Part shown: piece after piece, positions 26,668-36,846 of the stretch | Position numbering within the stretch: the stretch's first letter is position 1 | Layout of the letters: each line of letters begins with the position of its first letter | Program-made: the position numbers and the translations under genes | Notes under the pieces: model-generated | Seen by the model: the letters and a program-made list of their open reading frames with translations, nothing else | Databases searched by the model: none | What the model was told of the DNA's origin: nothing | NCBI GenBank assembly: GCA_001769505.1 | Contig: MEOF01000032.1 | Coordinates: forward strand, 62,001 to 126,000 | Reading direction: 5' to 3' | Origin: Bacteroidetes bacterium GWF2_33_38 | GTDB taxonomy: Bacteria; Bacteroidota; Bacteroidia; Bacteroidales; GWF2-33-38 | DNA: 64,000 nucleotides

Positions 26668-27708
26668 TTAAATTAATTTTTGAAATTCAATTTCGATATA
26701 GTTATTAACTAATTTTGAAAAAGGATACTTACTAATTTCATTTATCGGCACACATTCCATTACATCGGCAATTGCTTTTAATTCGAAAATATTTGCAATA
26801 AACAAACTTCCATAGATTTCTTGATGCGACAATTTATGTTTTAATTTCATATTTTGCCTTAAAACAATTTTTGTTGAAAATTTATCGGTCAGGTACTTTT
26901 CAAAATCCTTAGCGGTAATTTTTTTTCCACTTTCGTATAGAAAAGGTTCATACAAGGACTTCCAAATATCATTTTGAGTTCGCTTCTTTACATAAACATT
27001 GTTATTATTTACGAAAAAAACATAATTAAAAAAACGTTTCTTTTTTTCAGTTTTCTTTGCTTTAATAGGGAAATTAGAAACTTGATTTAATTTTAAAGCT
27101 TTGCAGTTCGAGTTTATGGGACATGAAATACAATCCGGATTTGAAGGTTTACAAATCATAGCTCCTAAATCCATAATTCCTTGATTAAAATCGCATGGAT
27201 TTGAGTTTACAAGCATCTTATTGGCTTCGAATTCGATAGTATTTTTTATTTTATTTTGAGGTGTATTAATCGCAAATAATCGAGAAATCACTCTCACTAC
27301 GTTTCCATCGACTACAGCAACAGGCTCATTATAACATATCGAAGCAATTGCCACAGCAGTATACTTTCCAACTCCTTTTAGTTTTAGTAACTCGTCGAAT
27401 GAATTTGGAAATTTTCCGTTCAAATTTTCAACAATATATTTAGCAGTAAAATGCATATTTCTTGCTCTAGAATAGTACCCTAAACCTTCCCATGCTTTTA
27501 AAACTTCAATTTCATCGGCCTTTGCCAAACAATATATATCCGAAAATTTTATTATAAATTTCAAATAGTAATCATACCCCTGATTGATTCTAGTTTGCTG
27601 GAAAATTATTTCTGAAACCCAAATTTTATATGGGTCTTTTGTTTCTCTCCAAGGCAAGTCCCTTTTATTTTTATTGTACCAATTTAGAATTTTTTCGCCT
27701 ATTTTCAT
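26668..27708 (-). CDS. mutY: A/G-specific adenine DNA glycosylase
   Basis: MutY removes adenine paired with 8-oxoguanine. The 346-residue protein has the helix-hairpin-helix LKGVGKYTAVAI, the catalytic aspartate in VDGNVVRV, the [4Fe-4S] cysteines in CKPSNPDCISCPINSNC and a C-terminal NUDIX-like 8-oxoG recognition domain. The start at 27708 (MKIGEKILNWY) was chosen because the family begins here; seven extra codons upstream are possible. It is divergent from the HU gene. Confidence 0.93.
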   Translation of the reverse strand: MKIGEKILNWYNKNKRDLPWRETKDPYKIWVSEIIFQQTRINQGYDYYLKFIIKFSDIYCLAKADEIEVLKAWEGLGYYSRARNMHFTAKYIVENLNGKFPNSFDELLKLKGVGKYTAVAIASICYNEPVAVVDGNVVRVISRLFAINTPQNKIKNTIEFEANKMLVNSNPCDFNQGIMDLGAMICKPSNPDCISCPINSNCKALKLNQVSNFPIKAKKTEKKKRFFNYVFFVNNNNVYVKKRTQNDIWKSLYEPFLYESGKKITAKDFEKYLTDKFSTKIVLRQNMKLKHKLSHQEIYGSLFIANIFELKAIADVMECVPINEISKYPFSKLVNNYIEIEFQKLI

Positions 27709-27779
27709 GTTTTGTAAATAAATTAACAATTTTCATCAAAAATAATTATTCTTATTTTCATTTTTCAAAAGATAAGTTA

Positions 27780-27787
27780 TATATTTG
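27780..27787 (+). promoter_or_regulatory. -7 promoter element of the HU gene
   Basis: TATATTTG matches TAnnTTTG, followed by GCAC, with a 60-nt leader before the HU gene. Confidence 0.6.
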
Positions 27788-27848
27788 CACTCCTTAGAAA
27801 AACAAACGATACTTATCGTAAATTATTGATAATAAAAATATTTAGAAA

Positions 27849-28139
27849 ATGACAAAAGCAGATATCATTAACGAGATTTCAAAAAAGACAGGAATTGAAA
27901 AAGTTACAGTTCAAAAATCTGTTGAAGCTTTCATGGAAAGTATTAAAGATTCTTTAGTAAAAGGAAACAATGTGTATTTAAGAGGCTTTGGAAGCTACGT
28001 TGTTAAGAAAAGAGCTAAGAAAACTGCTCGTAACATTTCTAAAAACACAACTATCATTATTCCAGAACATTTTATCCCTTCATTCAAACCTGCAAAATCG
28101 TTTGTTAACAAGGTTAAAATTAAAGCTAGTAAAAAATAA
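27849..28139 (+). CDS. HU-family DNA-binding protein
   Basis: A 96-residue HU/IHF-type protein (MTKADIINEISKKTGIEK, then LRGFGSYVVKKRAKKTARN and the arm/tip region ending in PSFKPAKSF). It bends and compacts DNA as a dimer. Its basic tail VNKVKIKASKK is slightly longer than in E. coli HU. It is followed by a 30-residue basic protein gene and the RNase G gene. Confidence 0.93.
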   Translation: MTKADIINEISKKTGIEKVTVQKSVEAFMESIKDSLVKGNNVYLRGFGSYVVKKRAKKTARNISKNTTIIIPEHFIPSFKPAKSFVNKVKIKASKK

Positions 28140-28160
28140 TTAATTTAATAAGATTATATC

Positions 28161-28253
28161 ATGCCAAGCGGTAAAAAAAGAAAAAGACATAAAATGTCTA
28201 CGCACAAAAGAAAGAAGCGTCTTAGAAAAAATAGACATAAAAAGAAGAAATAG
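28161..28253 (+). CDS. 30-residue highly basic protein, candidate small ribosomal protein
   Basis: The ATG at 28161 opens a 30-codon frame, MPSGKKRKRHKMSTHKRKKR followed by ten further residues (LRKNRHKKKK), with 19 Lys/Arg residues. It lies 21 bp after the HU gene and before a terminator, so a conserved HU-small-ORF operon is likely. The KKRKRHKM..HKRKKRLRKNRHK pattern resembles mS38/AURKAIP1 and actinobacterial bS22 tails, which bind rRNA of the small subunit. Assignment as a ribosomal protein is inference; too short for standard gene calling. Confidence 0.75.
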   Translation: MPSGKKRKRHKMSTHKRKKRLRKNRHKKKK

Positions 28254-28283
28254 TTCTTTTATAAAATATTAGGTTGCTCTATA

Positions 28284-28317
28284 CGAAAACCTTTGGGAGT
28301 TTCCCTTAGGTTTTTTG
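28284..28317 (+). terminator. Terminator of the HU operon
   Basis: AAAACCTTTGGGA and TCCCTTAGGTTTT pair around GTT with a small mismatch and are followed by a T run. Confidence 0.8.
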
Positions 28318-28353
28318 TATTTGTTCTAATCCATTCAATATTTCACCATACAA

Positions 28354-29919
28354 ATGAGTGCTGAAGACATTATTCGGGAATTAGTAATTGACGTAAGTTC
28401 CTCAGAAATTTATATTTCGTTGCTTGAAAACAAAAATCTTGTTGAGTTAAATAAAGATAAACTCAATACAAAATTTTCTGTTGGCGATATTTATTTAGGC
28501 AGAATCAAAAAATTGATGCCTGGACTTAATGCTGCTTTTGTTGATATTGGATACGAAAAAGATGCTTTTCTTCACTATTTTGATTTAGGCCCGCAATTTC
28601 AAACTCTTAATAAGTTTATTCATCAAGCCTTATCGCCTAAGCAAAAATTTCCAAATATTTCTTACACAAAACCCGAAGAAGATATAAATAAAGATGGTAA
28701 GATTTCTGACGTATTGTCGGTTGGACAATATGTACTAGTTCAAATTGCCAAAGAGCCTATTTCATCTAAAGGACCAAGGTTAAGTGCTGAGATTTCAATT
28801 CCCGGGAGAAATCTTGTTTTAATTCCATTTTCAGATAAAACTTCGATTTCGCAAAAAATAAAAACTCAAGAAGAAAAAAGCCGACTCAAAAATCTTTTGA
28901 ATAGTATTGTTCCAAGAGGATATGGAATTATTGTACGAACAGTTGCTGAAAGCAAAAAAGTTGCAGATCTTGACAGTGAGCTAAAAAGATTAATTGAAGC
29001 ATGGGAGTCGTCTGTAAAAAAAATCAGAGGCATCACGCCTCCTAAATTAATACTTGGAGAATTAAATCGAACTTCTGCTATTCTCCGCGATGTTCTAAAC
29101 GAGTCGTTTAACAATATTCACGTTAACGATTTAGGAGTTTATAATGAGATTGTTGATTATATTAAAGAAATAGCTCCAGCAAAAGAAAAAATTGTAAAAC
29201 ATTATACCGAAAATCAGCCAATTTTTGAACATTTTGGAGTTGAAAAACAAATAAAAGCATTATTTGGAAAAACTGTTGGATTAAAAGCTGGAGCCTATTT
29301 AATAATTGAACATACCGAAGCCCTACACGTTGTTGATGTAAATAGTGGAAATCGTTCGAAAAAAGAGACCGACCAAGAAACAAATGCTCTAGAAACAAAC
29401 CTTATTGCAGTTGATGAAATTGCTCGTCAATTAAAGTTGCGTGATATGGGCGGAATTATTGTTATAGACTTTATTGATATGCAGCTGCCTGAAAATAAAC
29501 AACGTATTTTCGACAAAATGAGAGATGCCATGGCATCAGATAGAGCAAAGCATCAAATTTTACCATTGAGCAAATTCTGCCTAATGCAAATTACTCGTCA
29601 ACGAGTACGACCTGAGACTCACATTTCTACCTCTGAATCGTGTCCTACATGTAGGGGAACTGGAGAAGTAACTCCTTCAATAGTTTTTACCGACGAATTA
29701 GAAAATGCTCTAAGCTATACATTAGCAAAAGTAAAAGATTCAACCGTTACACTTAAAGTACATCCATTTATAAAATCTCACCTTAAAGAAGGTATTTTCA
29801 ATATTCATTTAAAATGGATGCTGAAATACAAACGTCGAATTAAGATTAAATCGATAAGTTCGTACAACTATTTGGAATACCATTTTTACGATTCAATGGG
29901 TGAGGAAATTTTCGTATAA
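28354..29919 (+). CDS. rng: Ribonuclease G/E family endoribonuclease
   Basis: RNase G/E cuts single-stranded RNA in rRNA maturation and mRNA decay. The 521-residue protein has an S1 domain (GDIYLGRIKKLMPGLNAAFVD, about 42-125), a central RNase H-like catalytic part with VVDVNSGNR and GGIIVIDFIDM (the Mg-binding aspartates) and the Zn-link CPTCRGTG. It lacks the long C-terminal scaffold of E. coli RNase E and so fits RNase G size. It follows the HU operon terminator with its own short upstream region. Confidence 0.93.
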   Translation: MSAEDIIRELVIDVSSSEIYISLLENKNLVELNKDKLNTKFSVGDIYLGRIKKLMPGLNAAFVDIGYEKDAFLHYFDLGPQFQTLNKFIHQALSPKQKFPNISYTKPEEDINKDGKISDVLSVGQYVLVQIAKEPISSKGPRLSAEISIPGRNLVLIPFSDKTSISQKIKTQEEKSRLKNLLNSIVPRGYGIIVRTVAESKKVADLDSELKRLIEAWESSVKKIRGITPPKLILGELNRTSAILRDVLNESFNNIHVNDLGVYNEIVDYIKEIAPAKEKIVKHYTENQPIFEHFGVEKQIKALFGKTVGLKAGAYLIIEHTEALHVVDVNSGNRSKKETDQETNALETNLIAVDEIARQLKLRDMGGIIVIDFIDMQLPENKQRIFDKMRDAMASDRAKHQILPLSKFCLMQITRQRVRPETHISTSESCPTCRGTGEVTPSIVFTDELENALSYTLAKVKDSTVTLKVHPFIKSHLKEGIFNIHLKWMLKYKRRIKIKSISSYNYLEYHFYDSMGEEIFV

Positions 29920-30031
29920 AACTTATAAAGTCTTTACATACATAAACTTATAGAAATATACATCGATTTGATTTTAACATTATTTATATTTAATTCAAAT
30001 AAAAATAGTTGTTTTTTAGTCATTCAAAATA

Positions 30032-30039
30032 TATCTTTG
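30032..30039 (+). promoter_or_regulatory. -7 promoter element of dsbD
   Basis: TATCTTTG, 29 bp before the ATG, with a TTG at 30009-30011 about 20 bp upstream, fits the Bacteroidota -33/-7 promoter well. Confidence 0.65.
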
Positions 30040-30068
30040 CAATCTGAAAATACAAATCAAAAATTTAT

Positions 30069-32144
30069 ATGAAAAGATTATTATTTATTTCATTGTTATT
30101 CATTGCAATAAATTCGTTTGCACAAATTTTAGAACCTGTAAAATGGACATCAACTGTAAAAAGGATTAACGATACTGAAGCCGAATTAATTTTCAGTGCA
30201 AAAATCGAAGAAAATTGGCACTTATATTCTCAATTTTTGCCCGATGGAGGCCCTATTCCTGCAAAATTTTCTTTTCTACCAAGCAAAAATTATGAAAAAA
30301 CAGGCAATGTTGTTGAGACACCTGCCCCCGAAGTCTATTACGATGATATTTTCGAAATGAATATTAAACAGTTTAGTAAGAAGGCTAATTTCACTCAAAA
30401 AATTAAAATTCTTAACGTAAAAAGTTTCAAAATTAAAGTAAATTTTGAGGGTCAAGCTTGTCTTGAAAATGGACAATGCGTTATGTTAGGTAAAGAATTT
30501 GAATTCAACATTGATGGTGTAAAAAAAAAGAGTAATGAAGAAAATCCCAACACCGATTCAGTAAATATTTCGACTATAAATACAGTTGTTGTAAATGACA
30601 GTAATAGTTTCACAACCGAAAATCAAAATTCAACAATTAGTACTAAAGTTGAAGCTAAGACCAATCCGATAGAAGAATCCAGCTGGTTTGGAATATTTAT
30701 TTTTGCGTTCATTGCCGGAATTTTAACACTCATTACTCCATGTGTATTTCCAATGATTCCGATGACTATAAGCTTTTTTATGAAAGGAAAAAAAAGCAAA
30801 TCGGAAGGATATAAACAAGCCTATTTTTTCGGTTTTTCAATAATCATAATCTTTGCGGTTTTAGGTTTACTTCTTACGATGATATTTGGTAAAGATGCCA
30901 TGTATATTATCAGTACACATTGGATACCCAACATGATATTTTTCGTAATTTTCATGGTTTTCGCTTTGTCGTTTTTTGGAATGTTTGAAATTACCTTGCC
31001 TAATAAATTAATAAATCAGTCGGATAAAAAAGCAGATAAAGGTGGATATATTGGAGTTTTTTTCGTTGCTCTTACTACCGTTTTAGTTTCCTTTTCATGC
31101 ACAGGACCAATTTTAGGTGCTGCACTCATTGAACTAAGTTCTGGTTCCGACAATAGCATTGTATTCTTTATTTCAATGGTTGGATTTGCACTTGGGTTTG
31201 CTTTGCCGTTTACACTATTAGCAATGTTCCCGTCGATTCTTAGCAAGTTAAAATCAGGAAGTTGGTTAAATACAGTGAAAATTGTATTTGGATTTCTAGA
31301 AATTGCATTAGGACTTAAATTTTTATCAATGGCTGACTTAGGTGCTAATTGGGGACTTCTAGACCGAGAAACATTTCTTGCATTATGGATAGTTGTATTT
31401 GCTTTACTAGGATTTTACTTATTAGGAAAGTTAAAATTCAAAGGCGATAACGATTTAAAATCAATTAGCGTAAGTCGGTTGTTTTTATCAATTGTAACAT
31501 TCTCTTTCGTAATTTATATGATACCTGGATTGTGGGGTGCTCCGTTAAAAGTTTTATCAGGTTATTTGCCTCCGTTAACTACTCAAGATTTTGATTTAGA
31601 TAGAATTATATACGAGAATAGAGGTTCAGTCAATATTTCGGATAATGAGAAAGATGTAACACGAAAATATGCTGACATATTACATTTGCCAACAGGATTT
31701 AATGGATTTTTCGATTTAGAAGAAGCCAAAGCTTATGCAAAAAAAGTTAACAAACCATTATTTGTTGATTTTACAGGAAAAACTTGTGCAAATTGCCGTG
31801 AAATGGAAAACAATGTATGGAACGATAAAGAAGTTAAAAGAATGCTTAATGAAGAATTTGTTTTAGTTGCCCTATATGCCGATGCTAACTTTATCGACTT
31901 AGAAGAAAATGATTGGGTTGCTACTGAAGATGGAACTGTAATTAAAACTTTAGGAAAGAAAAACTTAAATTATCAAATTACTAGATTTCAAATGAATGCC
32001 CAACCCTATTACGTTTTGATGGATTTCAACGAGGAAATTCTAACAAGTCAAAATAAGTCGTACGATAAGGAAGTTCCGAATTTCATAAATTTTTTGAACG
32101 AAGGTTTAGAAAGTTTTAAAAAGAAACATCCTGAAGAATTATAA
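30069..32144 (+). CDS. dsbD: Thiol:disulfide interchange protein DsbD-like
   Basis: The 691-residue protein moves reducing power from the cytoplasm to the periplasm. A signal peptide precedes an N-terminal periplasmic DsbD domain (about 20-150, with LENGQC). A Ser/Thr/Asn linker leads to eight membrane segments (about 205-520) with the redox cysteines in TPCVFPMIPM and SFSCTGP. The C-terminal thioredoxin domain has FTGKTCANCREME with its CxxC (CANC). Size and order match full-length DsbD. It probably supplies electrons to periplasmic thiol pathways, for example cytochrome or lipoprotein maturation. Confidence 0.9.
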   Translation: MKRLLFISLLFIAINSFAQILEPVKWTSTVKRINDTEAELIFSAKIEENWHLYSQFLPDGGPIPAKFSFLPSKNYEKTGNVVETPAPEVYYDDIFEMNIKQFSKKANFTQKIKILNVKSFKIKVNFEGQACLENGQCVMLGKEFEFNIDGVKKKSNEENPNTDSVNISTINTVVVNDSNSFTTENQNSTISTKVEAKTNPIEESSWFGIFIFAFIAGILTLITPCVFPMIPMTISFFMKGKKSKSEGYKQAYFFGFSIIIIFAVLGLLLTMIFGKDAMYIISTHWIPNMIFFVIFMVFALSFFGMFEITLPNKLINQSDKKADKGGYIGVFFVALTTVLVSFSCTGPILGAALIELSSGSDNSIVFFISMVGFALGFALPFTLLAMFPSILSKLKSGSWLNTVKIVFGFLEIALGLKFLSMADLGANWGLLDRETFLALWIVVFALLGFYLLGKLKFKGDNDLKSISVSRLFLSIVTFSFVIYMIPGLWGAPLKVLSGYLPPLTTQDFDLDRIIYENRGSVNISDNEKDVTRKYADILHLPTGFNGFFDLEEAKAYAKKVNKPLFVDFTGKTCANCREMENNVWNDKEVKRMLNEEFVLVALYADANFIDLEENDWVATEDGTVIKTLGKKNLNYQITRFQMNAQPYYVLMDFNEEILTSQNKSYDKEVPNFINFLNEGLESFKKKHPEEL

Positions 32145-32245
32145 ATGTTACATAATTCAAATTCCAGTTGTTTTTTGTACAACTCTAGGATTTGTTAGTT
32201 AAAAACCTTTATCCTTTTTTAGGACTAGTCAAATTTATCAAAAAA

Positions 32246-32836
32246 CTATATATCGGTTAAGACCAAATTCTTTTCTTCGATTAATTTTCGAAGATTTATT
32301 AAAGCATATCGCATTCTTCCAAGTGCTGTGTTTATACTTACACCCGTATGGTCTGCTATTTCTTTAAAACTCAATCCAACATAGTGTCTTAATACAACAA
32401 CTTCCTTTTGATCTTCGGGTAAAAACTCAATTAAACTCCTAACCTCTTTAACAATTTGTTCAGAAATAATTTCTTGTTCGATATTACGCTCCAGAAGCTG
32501 ACTAGAACTAAACAAATCAATTTCGCTTGCATCATTCGAAACAGTTTGAAGTTGTTTCGCTTTTCTAAAATGATCTATAACTAAATTATGTGCAATCCGC
32601 ATTACCCAAGATAGAAACTTACCTTCATCTTTATACCTTCCCGATGTAAGTGAATTAATAACTTTGATAAAAGTATCTTGGAAAATGTCCTCAGCAAGTT
32701 CACGATCTTTTACGTTGATGACAATGTAAGTATAAACTTTACGCTTATGCCTCTTGATTAAAACCTCAATTGCCGATTGTTTGCCTCCTAAAAACTCGTT
32801 CACGAGTTCGTAGTCTGAATAATTTTGGTAACACAT
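32246..32836 (-). CDS. ECF-type RNA polymerase sigma factor
   Basis: The 196-residue protein has sigma region 2 (about 20-90: VYTYIVINVKDRELAEDIFQ, FLSWVMRIAHNLVIDHFRK) and region 4 (about 130-185: FLPEDQKEVVVLRHYVGLSF, then an HTH with TGVSINTALGRMRYALINLR). This is the RpoE-like group common in Bacteroidota. No anti-sigma gene is next to it. It is divergent from uvrA. Unusually for this phylum, a good Shine-Dalgarno sequence precedes the ATG. Confidence 0.9.
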   Translation of the reverse strand: MCYQNYSDYELVNEFLGGKQSAIEVLIKRHKRKVYTYIVINVKDRELAEDIFQDTFIKVINSLTSGRYKDEGKFLSWVMRIAHNLVIDHFRKAKQLQTVSNDASEIDLFSSSQLLERNIEQEIISEQIVKEVRSLIEFLPEDQKEVVVLRHYVGLSFKEIADHTGVSINTALGRMRYALINLRKLIEEKNLVLTDI

Positions 32837-32840
32837 ATTA

Positions 32841-32846
32841 CCTCCC
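32841..32846 (-). promoter_or_regulatory. Shine-Dalgarno-like site before the sigma factor gene
   Basis: Minus-strand GGGAGG lies 4 bases before the ATG. Most genes in this window have no such site, and Bacteroidota ribosomes usually hide the anti-SD, so this stands out. Confidence 0.6.
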
Positions 32847-33012
32847 TTTTTTAATTGGTTATAAGGGTAAAATTTATTCTATAGGCACTTTCCGATTAGT
32901 TTAACTTTATTAAATAGTAACGCAAGAACGCAAAAAAAAATTGTTTTTCAAAATTTTCATTAAAAAAAGCAATATATTTCTTAATATTACGAATTGAAAT
33001 GTTACAAAATAT

Positions 33013-35802
33013 ATGCCAATTAATAACAATACGAACAACAACGGTCTTATACGGATTAAAGGAGCAAAAGTTCACAATTTGAAAAATATTTCCTTAGAAA
33101 TTCCTAGAAATAAGTTTGTTGTCATTACAGGATTATCAGGATCAGGAAAATCGTCTTTAGCTTTTGACACCCTCTATGCCGAGGGGCAACGTCGATATGT
33201 AGAAAGTTTATCATCATATGCAAGACAATTTTTAGGCAGAATTTCAAAGCCCGAAGTAGATTTAATTTCTGGTTTGCCTCCAGCTATTGCAATTGAGCAA
33301 AAAGTAAATATTCGAAATCCTCGTTCAACTGTTGGTACATCTACCGAAATATATGATTACATTAAACTTTTATATGCTCGAATTGGAAAAACCATCTCTC
33401 CTATTTCAAAAACTCAAGTAAAAAGACATAATATTAATGATGTTGTAAACTTTATTTTTTCACAACCCGAAAATTCAGTCGTTTTTATTCTTACTCCTTT
33501 TATCTTACCAGAAGGAAGGAACGTAAATCAACATCTTGAAATCTTGCTTCAACAAGGGTATAGCAGAATTTTTTACAATAACGAAATTTTTAAAATTTCT
33601 TCAGTCCTTAGCGAGAATAAGAATTTAGACTTAAGTAAAATTGAAATTCTGATTGATAGAATAGAAGTAACAAAATCTGATGATATTCTTTCGAGAATTG
33701 CTGACTCAGCTCAAACAGCTTTTTACGAAGGTCGAGGTACTTGCTCTGTTAAAATCGAAAATAAAAATATTACAGAAATTTTTTCAAACAAATTTGAACT
33801 TGATGGAATCACATTTGAAGAACCCAGCGAATACATGTTCAGTTTTAATAACCCTGTTGGTGCATGCCCAAAATGTGAGGGATTCGGGTTAACCATCGGC
33901 ATAGACCCCGATTTAGTTATTCCTAACAAAAACCTTTCGATTTACGAAGAAGCCATCGTTTGTTGGAAGGGCGATAAAATGAAAGAATGGAAAGATGAAT
34001 TGGTTTACAATGCTTCGCACTTTAACTTTCCAATCCACAAACCTTATTACGAACTCACAAAAGACCAAAAACAATTAATTTGGGATGGGAATAATTATTT
34101 TAAAGGACTTCACCATTTTTTTGCATTTTTAGAAGAAAATAGTTACAAAATCCAATATCGAGTAATGTCATCACGTTATCGTGGAAAGACAATATGCCCA
34201 GAGTGTAATGGTAGCAGACTAAAAAAAACAGCATCTTTCGTAAAAATAAACAACACTTCGATTCAAGAATTAGTTGGTTTACCTATAAATGAATTAAAGT
34301 TATTCTTCAAAAATTTAGAATTAAACGAATATGAACTGAGTATTGGTAAAAGATTATTAATTGAAATCAATAACCGAATTGATTTTTTGATAAATGTGGG
34401 GCTTGGATATCTAACATTGAATCGAACTTCAGCAAGTTTATCAGGAGGAGAATCTCAACGTATCAATATAGCAACCTCGCTAGGAAGCAGTTTGGTTGGC
34501 TCACTTTATATTCTCGACGAACCAAGTATTGGACTTCATCCTCGCGATACAGAAATGTTAATCGATGTACTCAAACATTTGCGAAATATTGGTAATTCGG
34601 TAATCGTAGTTGAACACGACGAAGGTATAATGAAAGCTGCGGATATGATTATAGATATTGGCCCAAAAGCAGGAAGACATGGAGGTGAAGTTGTTTTTCA
34701 AGGTAACCATAGCGAACTGTTAAATAGTACTCAAAGTTGTACCGCTAGATTTCTCACAGGAATCGAAAAAATCGAAGTTCCCAAAATTCGACGAAAGTGG
34801 AATAGCTACATTCAAATAGTTGGAGCCCGCGAAAATAATTTAAAAAATATAACCGTTAAAATACCATTAAATATTTTTACAGTTATAACTGGGGTGAGCG
34901 GTTCAGGCAAATCAACCTTAATTAAACGAATCCTCTACCCTGCACTAAAAAAACTCAAAGGTGGTTTTGGTGAAAAAACTGGCGAACACGATAATATAAC
35001 TGGGGATATTCATACCATTCACGAAATTGAATTTGTTGACCAAAACCCAATTGGAAAATCATCACGTTCAAATCCAATAACCTATTTAAAAGCATTTGAC
35101 GATATTAGAACTTTATTTTCGAAACAAAAAGCTGCTCAATATAATGGATACAAACCTTCTCATTTTTCATTTAATGTTGACGGTGGAAGATGTGAAGAGT
35201 GTCAAGGCGAAGGAATCATTAAAGTTGAGATGCAATTTATGGCCGACGTTCATCTATTGTGTGATAGTTGTAAAGGAAAACGATTTAAAGATGAAATACT
35301 TGATGTAAAATATAAGTCGAAAAGTATTTTCGATATTCTTGAAATGACAATTGATGAAGCTATTGAATTTTTCACAGAGCATGGGCAGGACAAAATTACA
35401 GCAAAAATTCAACCGCTAGCTGATGTGGGACTAGGTTATGTTAAACTCGGACAGTCATCTAGTACGCTTAGCGGAGGAGAAAGCCAGCGAGTGAAATTAG
35501 CTTCATTTCTAAATAAAGATACTAAAACCACTCACCTATTTATTTTTGATGAACCCACAACCGGTTTACATTTTCACGACATTCGCAAATTGCTTGAGGC
35601 TTTTAATGCATTAATAAAAGCCGGACATTCGATACTTGTAATTGAACACAATCTTGATGTGATAAAAACTGCTGATTGGATTATTGACCTTGGTCAAGAA
35701 GGTGGAGATAAAGGCGGACATATCGTTTTTGAAGGAAGTCCAGAGGAAATTATAAAAGAAAAAAATTCATATACAGGCAAATTCTTAGCTGAAAAAATAT
35801 AG
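33013..35802 (+). CDS. uvrA: Excinuclease ABC subunit A
   Basis: UvrA finds DNA damage in nucleotide excision repair and loads UvrB. The 929-residue protein has two ABC modules: Walker [13 protein letters not shown] and [13 protein letters not shown], signatures [12 protein letters not shown] and [12 protein letters not shown], Walker [14 protein letters not shown] and [13 protein letters not shown]. Zinc-binding pairs include [24 protein letters not shown] and CDSCKGKR. Length is normal. It is divergent from the sigma factor gene. Confidence 0.96.
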   Translation: MPINNNTNNNGLIRIKGAKVHNLKNISLEIPRNKFVVITGLSGSGKSSLAFDTLYAEGQRRYVESLSSYARQFLGRISKPEVDLISGLPPAIAIEQKVNIRNPRSTVGTSTEIYDYIKLLYARIGKTISPISKTQVKRHNINDVVNFIFSQPENSVVFILTPFILPEGRNVNQHLEILLQQGYSRIFYNNEIFKISSVLSENKNLDLSKIEILIDRIEVTKSDDILSRIADSAQTAFYEGRGTCSVKIENKNITEIFSNKFELDGITFEEPSEYMFSFNNPVGACPKCEGFGLTIGIDPDLVIPNKNLSIYEEAIVCWKGDKMKEWKDELVYNASHFNFPIHKPYYELTKDQKQLIWDGNNYFKGLHHFFAFLEENSYKIQYRVMSSRYRGKTICPECNGSRLKKTASFVKINNTSIQELVGLPINELKLFFKNLELNEYELSIGKRLLIEINNRIDFLINVGLGYLTLNRTSASLSGGESQRINIATSLGSSLVGSLYILDEPSIGLHPRDTEMLIDVLKHLRNIGNSVIVVEHDEGIMKAADMIIDIGPKAGRHGGEVVFQGNHSELLNSTQSCTARFLTGIEKIEVPKIRRKWNSYIQIVGARENNLKNITVKIPLNIFTVITGVSGSGKSTLIKRILYPALKKLKGGFGEKTGEHDNITGDIHTIHEIEFVDQNPIGKSSRSNPITYLKAFDDIRTLFSKQKAAQYNGYKPSHFSFNVDGGRCEECQGEGIIKVEMQFMADVHLLCDSCKGKRFKDEILDVKYKSKSIFDILEMTIDEAIEFFTEHGQDKITAKIQPLADVGLGYVKLGQSSSTLSGGESQRVKLASFLNKDTKTTHLFIFDEPTTGLHFHDIRKLLEAFNALIKAGHSILVIEHNLDVIKTADWIIDLGQEGGDKGGHIVFEGSPEEIIKEKNSYTGKFLAEKI

Positions 35803-35967
35803 CCTTGTTAAAAAACATAAAAATATATTTTGATTATTCAGAATAATATACTTAGATTTGAGTAATTAATTACTCTATTATTTATATTATTTAATAATTT
35901 GAATAATAAATACTTAGCAATTATACTTATTTAAATAAATAGGATTTACATTACTTTATTACCTTAA
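35803..35967 (+). promoter_or_regulatory. AT-rich control region with palindromes upstream of the ferredoxin-hcp genes
   Basis: The region holds the perfect 16-bp palindrome GAGTAATTAATTACTC (35860-35875), flanked by the imperfect dyads GATTATTCAGAATAATAT and ATTATTTAATAATTTGAATAAT. Such dyads suggest a dimeric regulator; a CRP/FNR-type nitrosative-stress regulator such as HcpR is plausible for a hcp locus but is not shown. Confidence 0.5.
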
Positions 35968-36846
35968 ATGAAAAGACAAATTATAAAAATTGACGAAGAC
36001 AAATGTAACGGTTGTGGTTTGTGTATACCAAACTGTCACGAAGGTGCATTGCAAATTATTGATGGCAAAGTGCGATTAGTTAGCGATTTAATGTGCGATG
36101 GTTTAGGTGCTTGCCTCGGACATTGCCCCGAAGGTGCGTTAGAAATTGAAGAACGTGAAGCTGTTCCTTACGATGAAAATGCAGTTATGGCTGAAATGAT
36201 TAGCAAAGGACGAAATGTAGTAATTGCACATTTAGAACATTTGATTGACCACAATGAATTGGAATTTCACGCTCAAGGAGTTGAATATCTTGAACAAAAC
36301 AAAGAAAATATCCCATTTGACATATCAGAAATAGTTTTACCAAAAGAAGAAAAAGAAGAAATTATGACACACGAACATCATCATGGGCACGGAGGAAGTT
36401 GTCCAGGTTCTGCCTCGAAAAGCTTTGTACCCATAAATATAGGAAATGAAGCAATAAGCGGAAAATCAGAACTAACACATTGGCCTGTACAAATGCACTT
36501 AATAAATCCATTAGCATCTTATTTTAGAGATTCTGATTTGCTTTTAGCAGCAGATTGTGTTGCGTTTTCGTTAGGAAATTTTCATTCAAAATATTTAAAG
36601 GGGAAAAGTCTAAATATTGCTTGCCCAAAGTTAGATTCAAATATTGAAATATATGTCGAAAAACTAACTCGAATGATTGATGAAGCACACATTAACACCA
36701 TAACTGTTATGATTATGGAAGTTCCATGTTGTGGCGGACTAATTCAAATTGTGAAAAAAGCATTAAACAATGCAAAACGTAAAGTTCCTGTAAAAGCAAT
36801 AATGGTTGGAATAAAAGGAGAAATATTATCGGAAGAATGGATGTAG
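35968..36846 (+). CDS. Ferredoxin-domain protein associated with hybrid cluster protein
   Basis: The 292-residue protein starts with a dicluster ferredoxin: CNGCGLCIPNCHEGA and the variant CDGLGACLGHCPEGA. A linker rich in His (THEHHHGHGG) leads to a C-terminal domain with CPGS, a Cys in ADCVAF, CPKLD and PCCGG. The C-terminal part looks able to bind a further metal or cluster. It lies upstream of hcp on the same strand, so it is probably the electron donor to Hcp, although the 241-bp gap with repeats may carry its own promoter. Confidence 0.82.
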   Translation: MKRQIIKIDEDKCNGCGLCIPNCHEGALQIIDGKVRLVSDLMCDGLGACLGHCPEGALEIEEREAVPYDENAVMAEMISKGRNVVIAHLEHLIDHNELEFHAQGVEYLEQNKENIPFDISEIVLPKEEKEEIMTHEHHHGHGGSCPGSASKSFVPINIGNEAISGKSELTHWPVQMHLINPLASYFRDSDLLLAADCVAFSLGNFHSKYLKGKSLNIACPKLDSNIEIYVEKLTRMIDEAHINTITVMIMEVPCCGGLIQIVKKALNNAKRKVPVKAIMVGIKGEILSEEWM

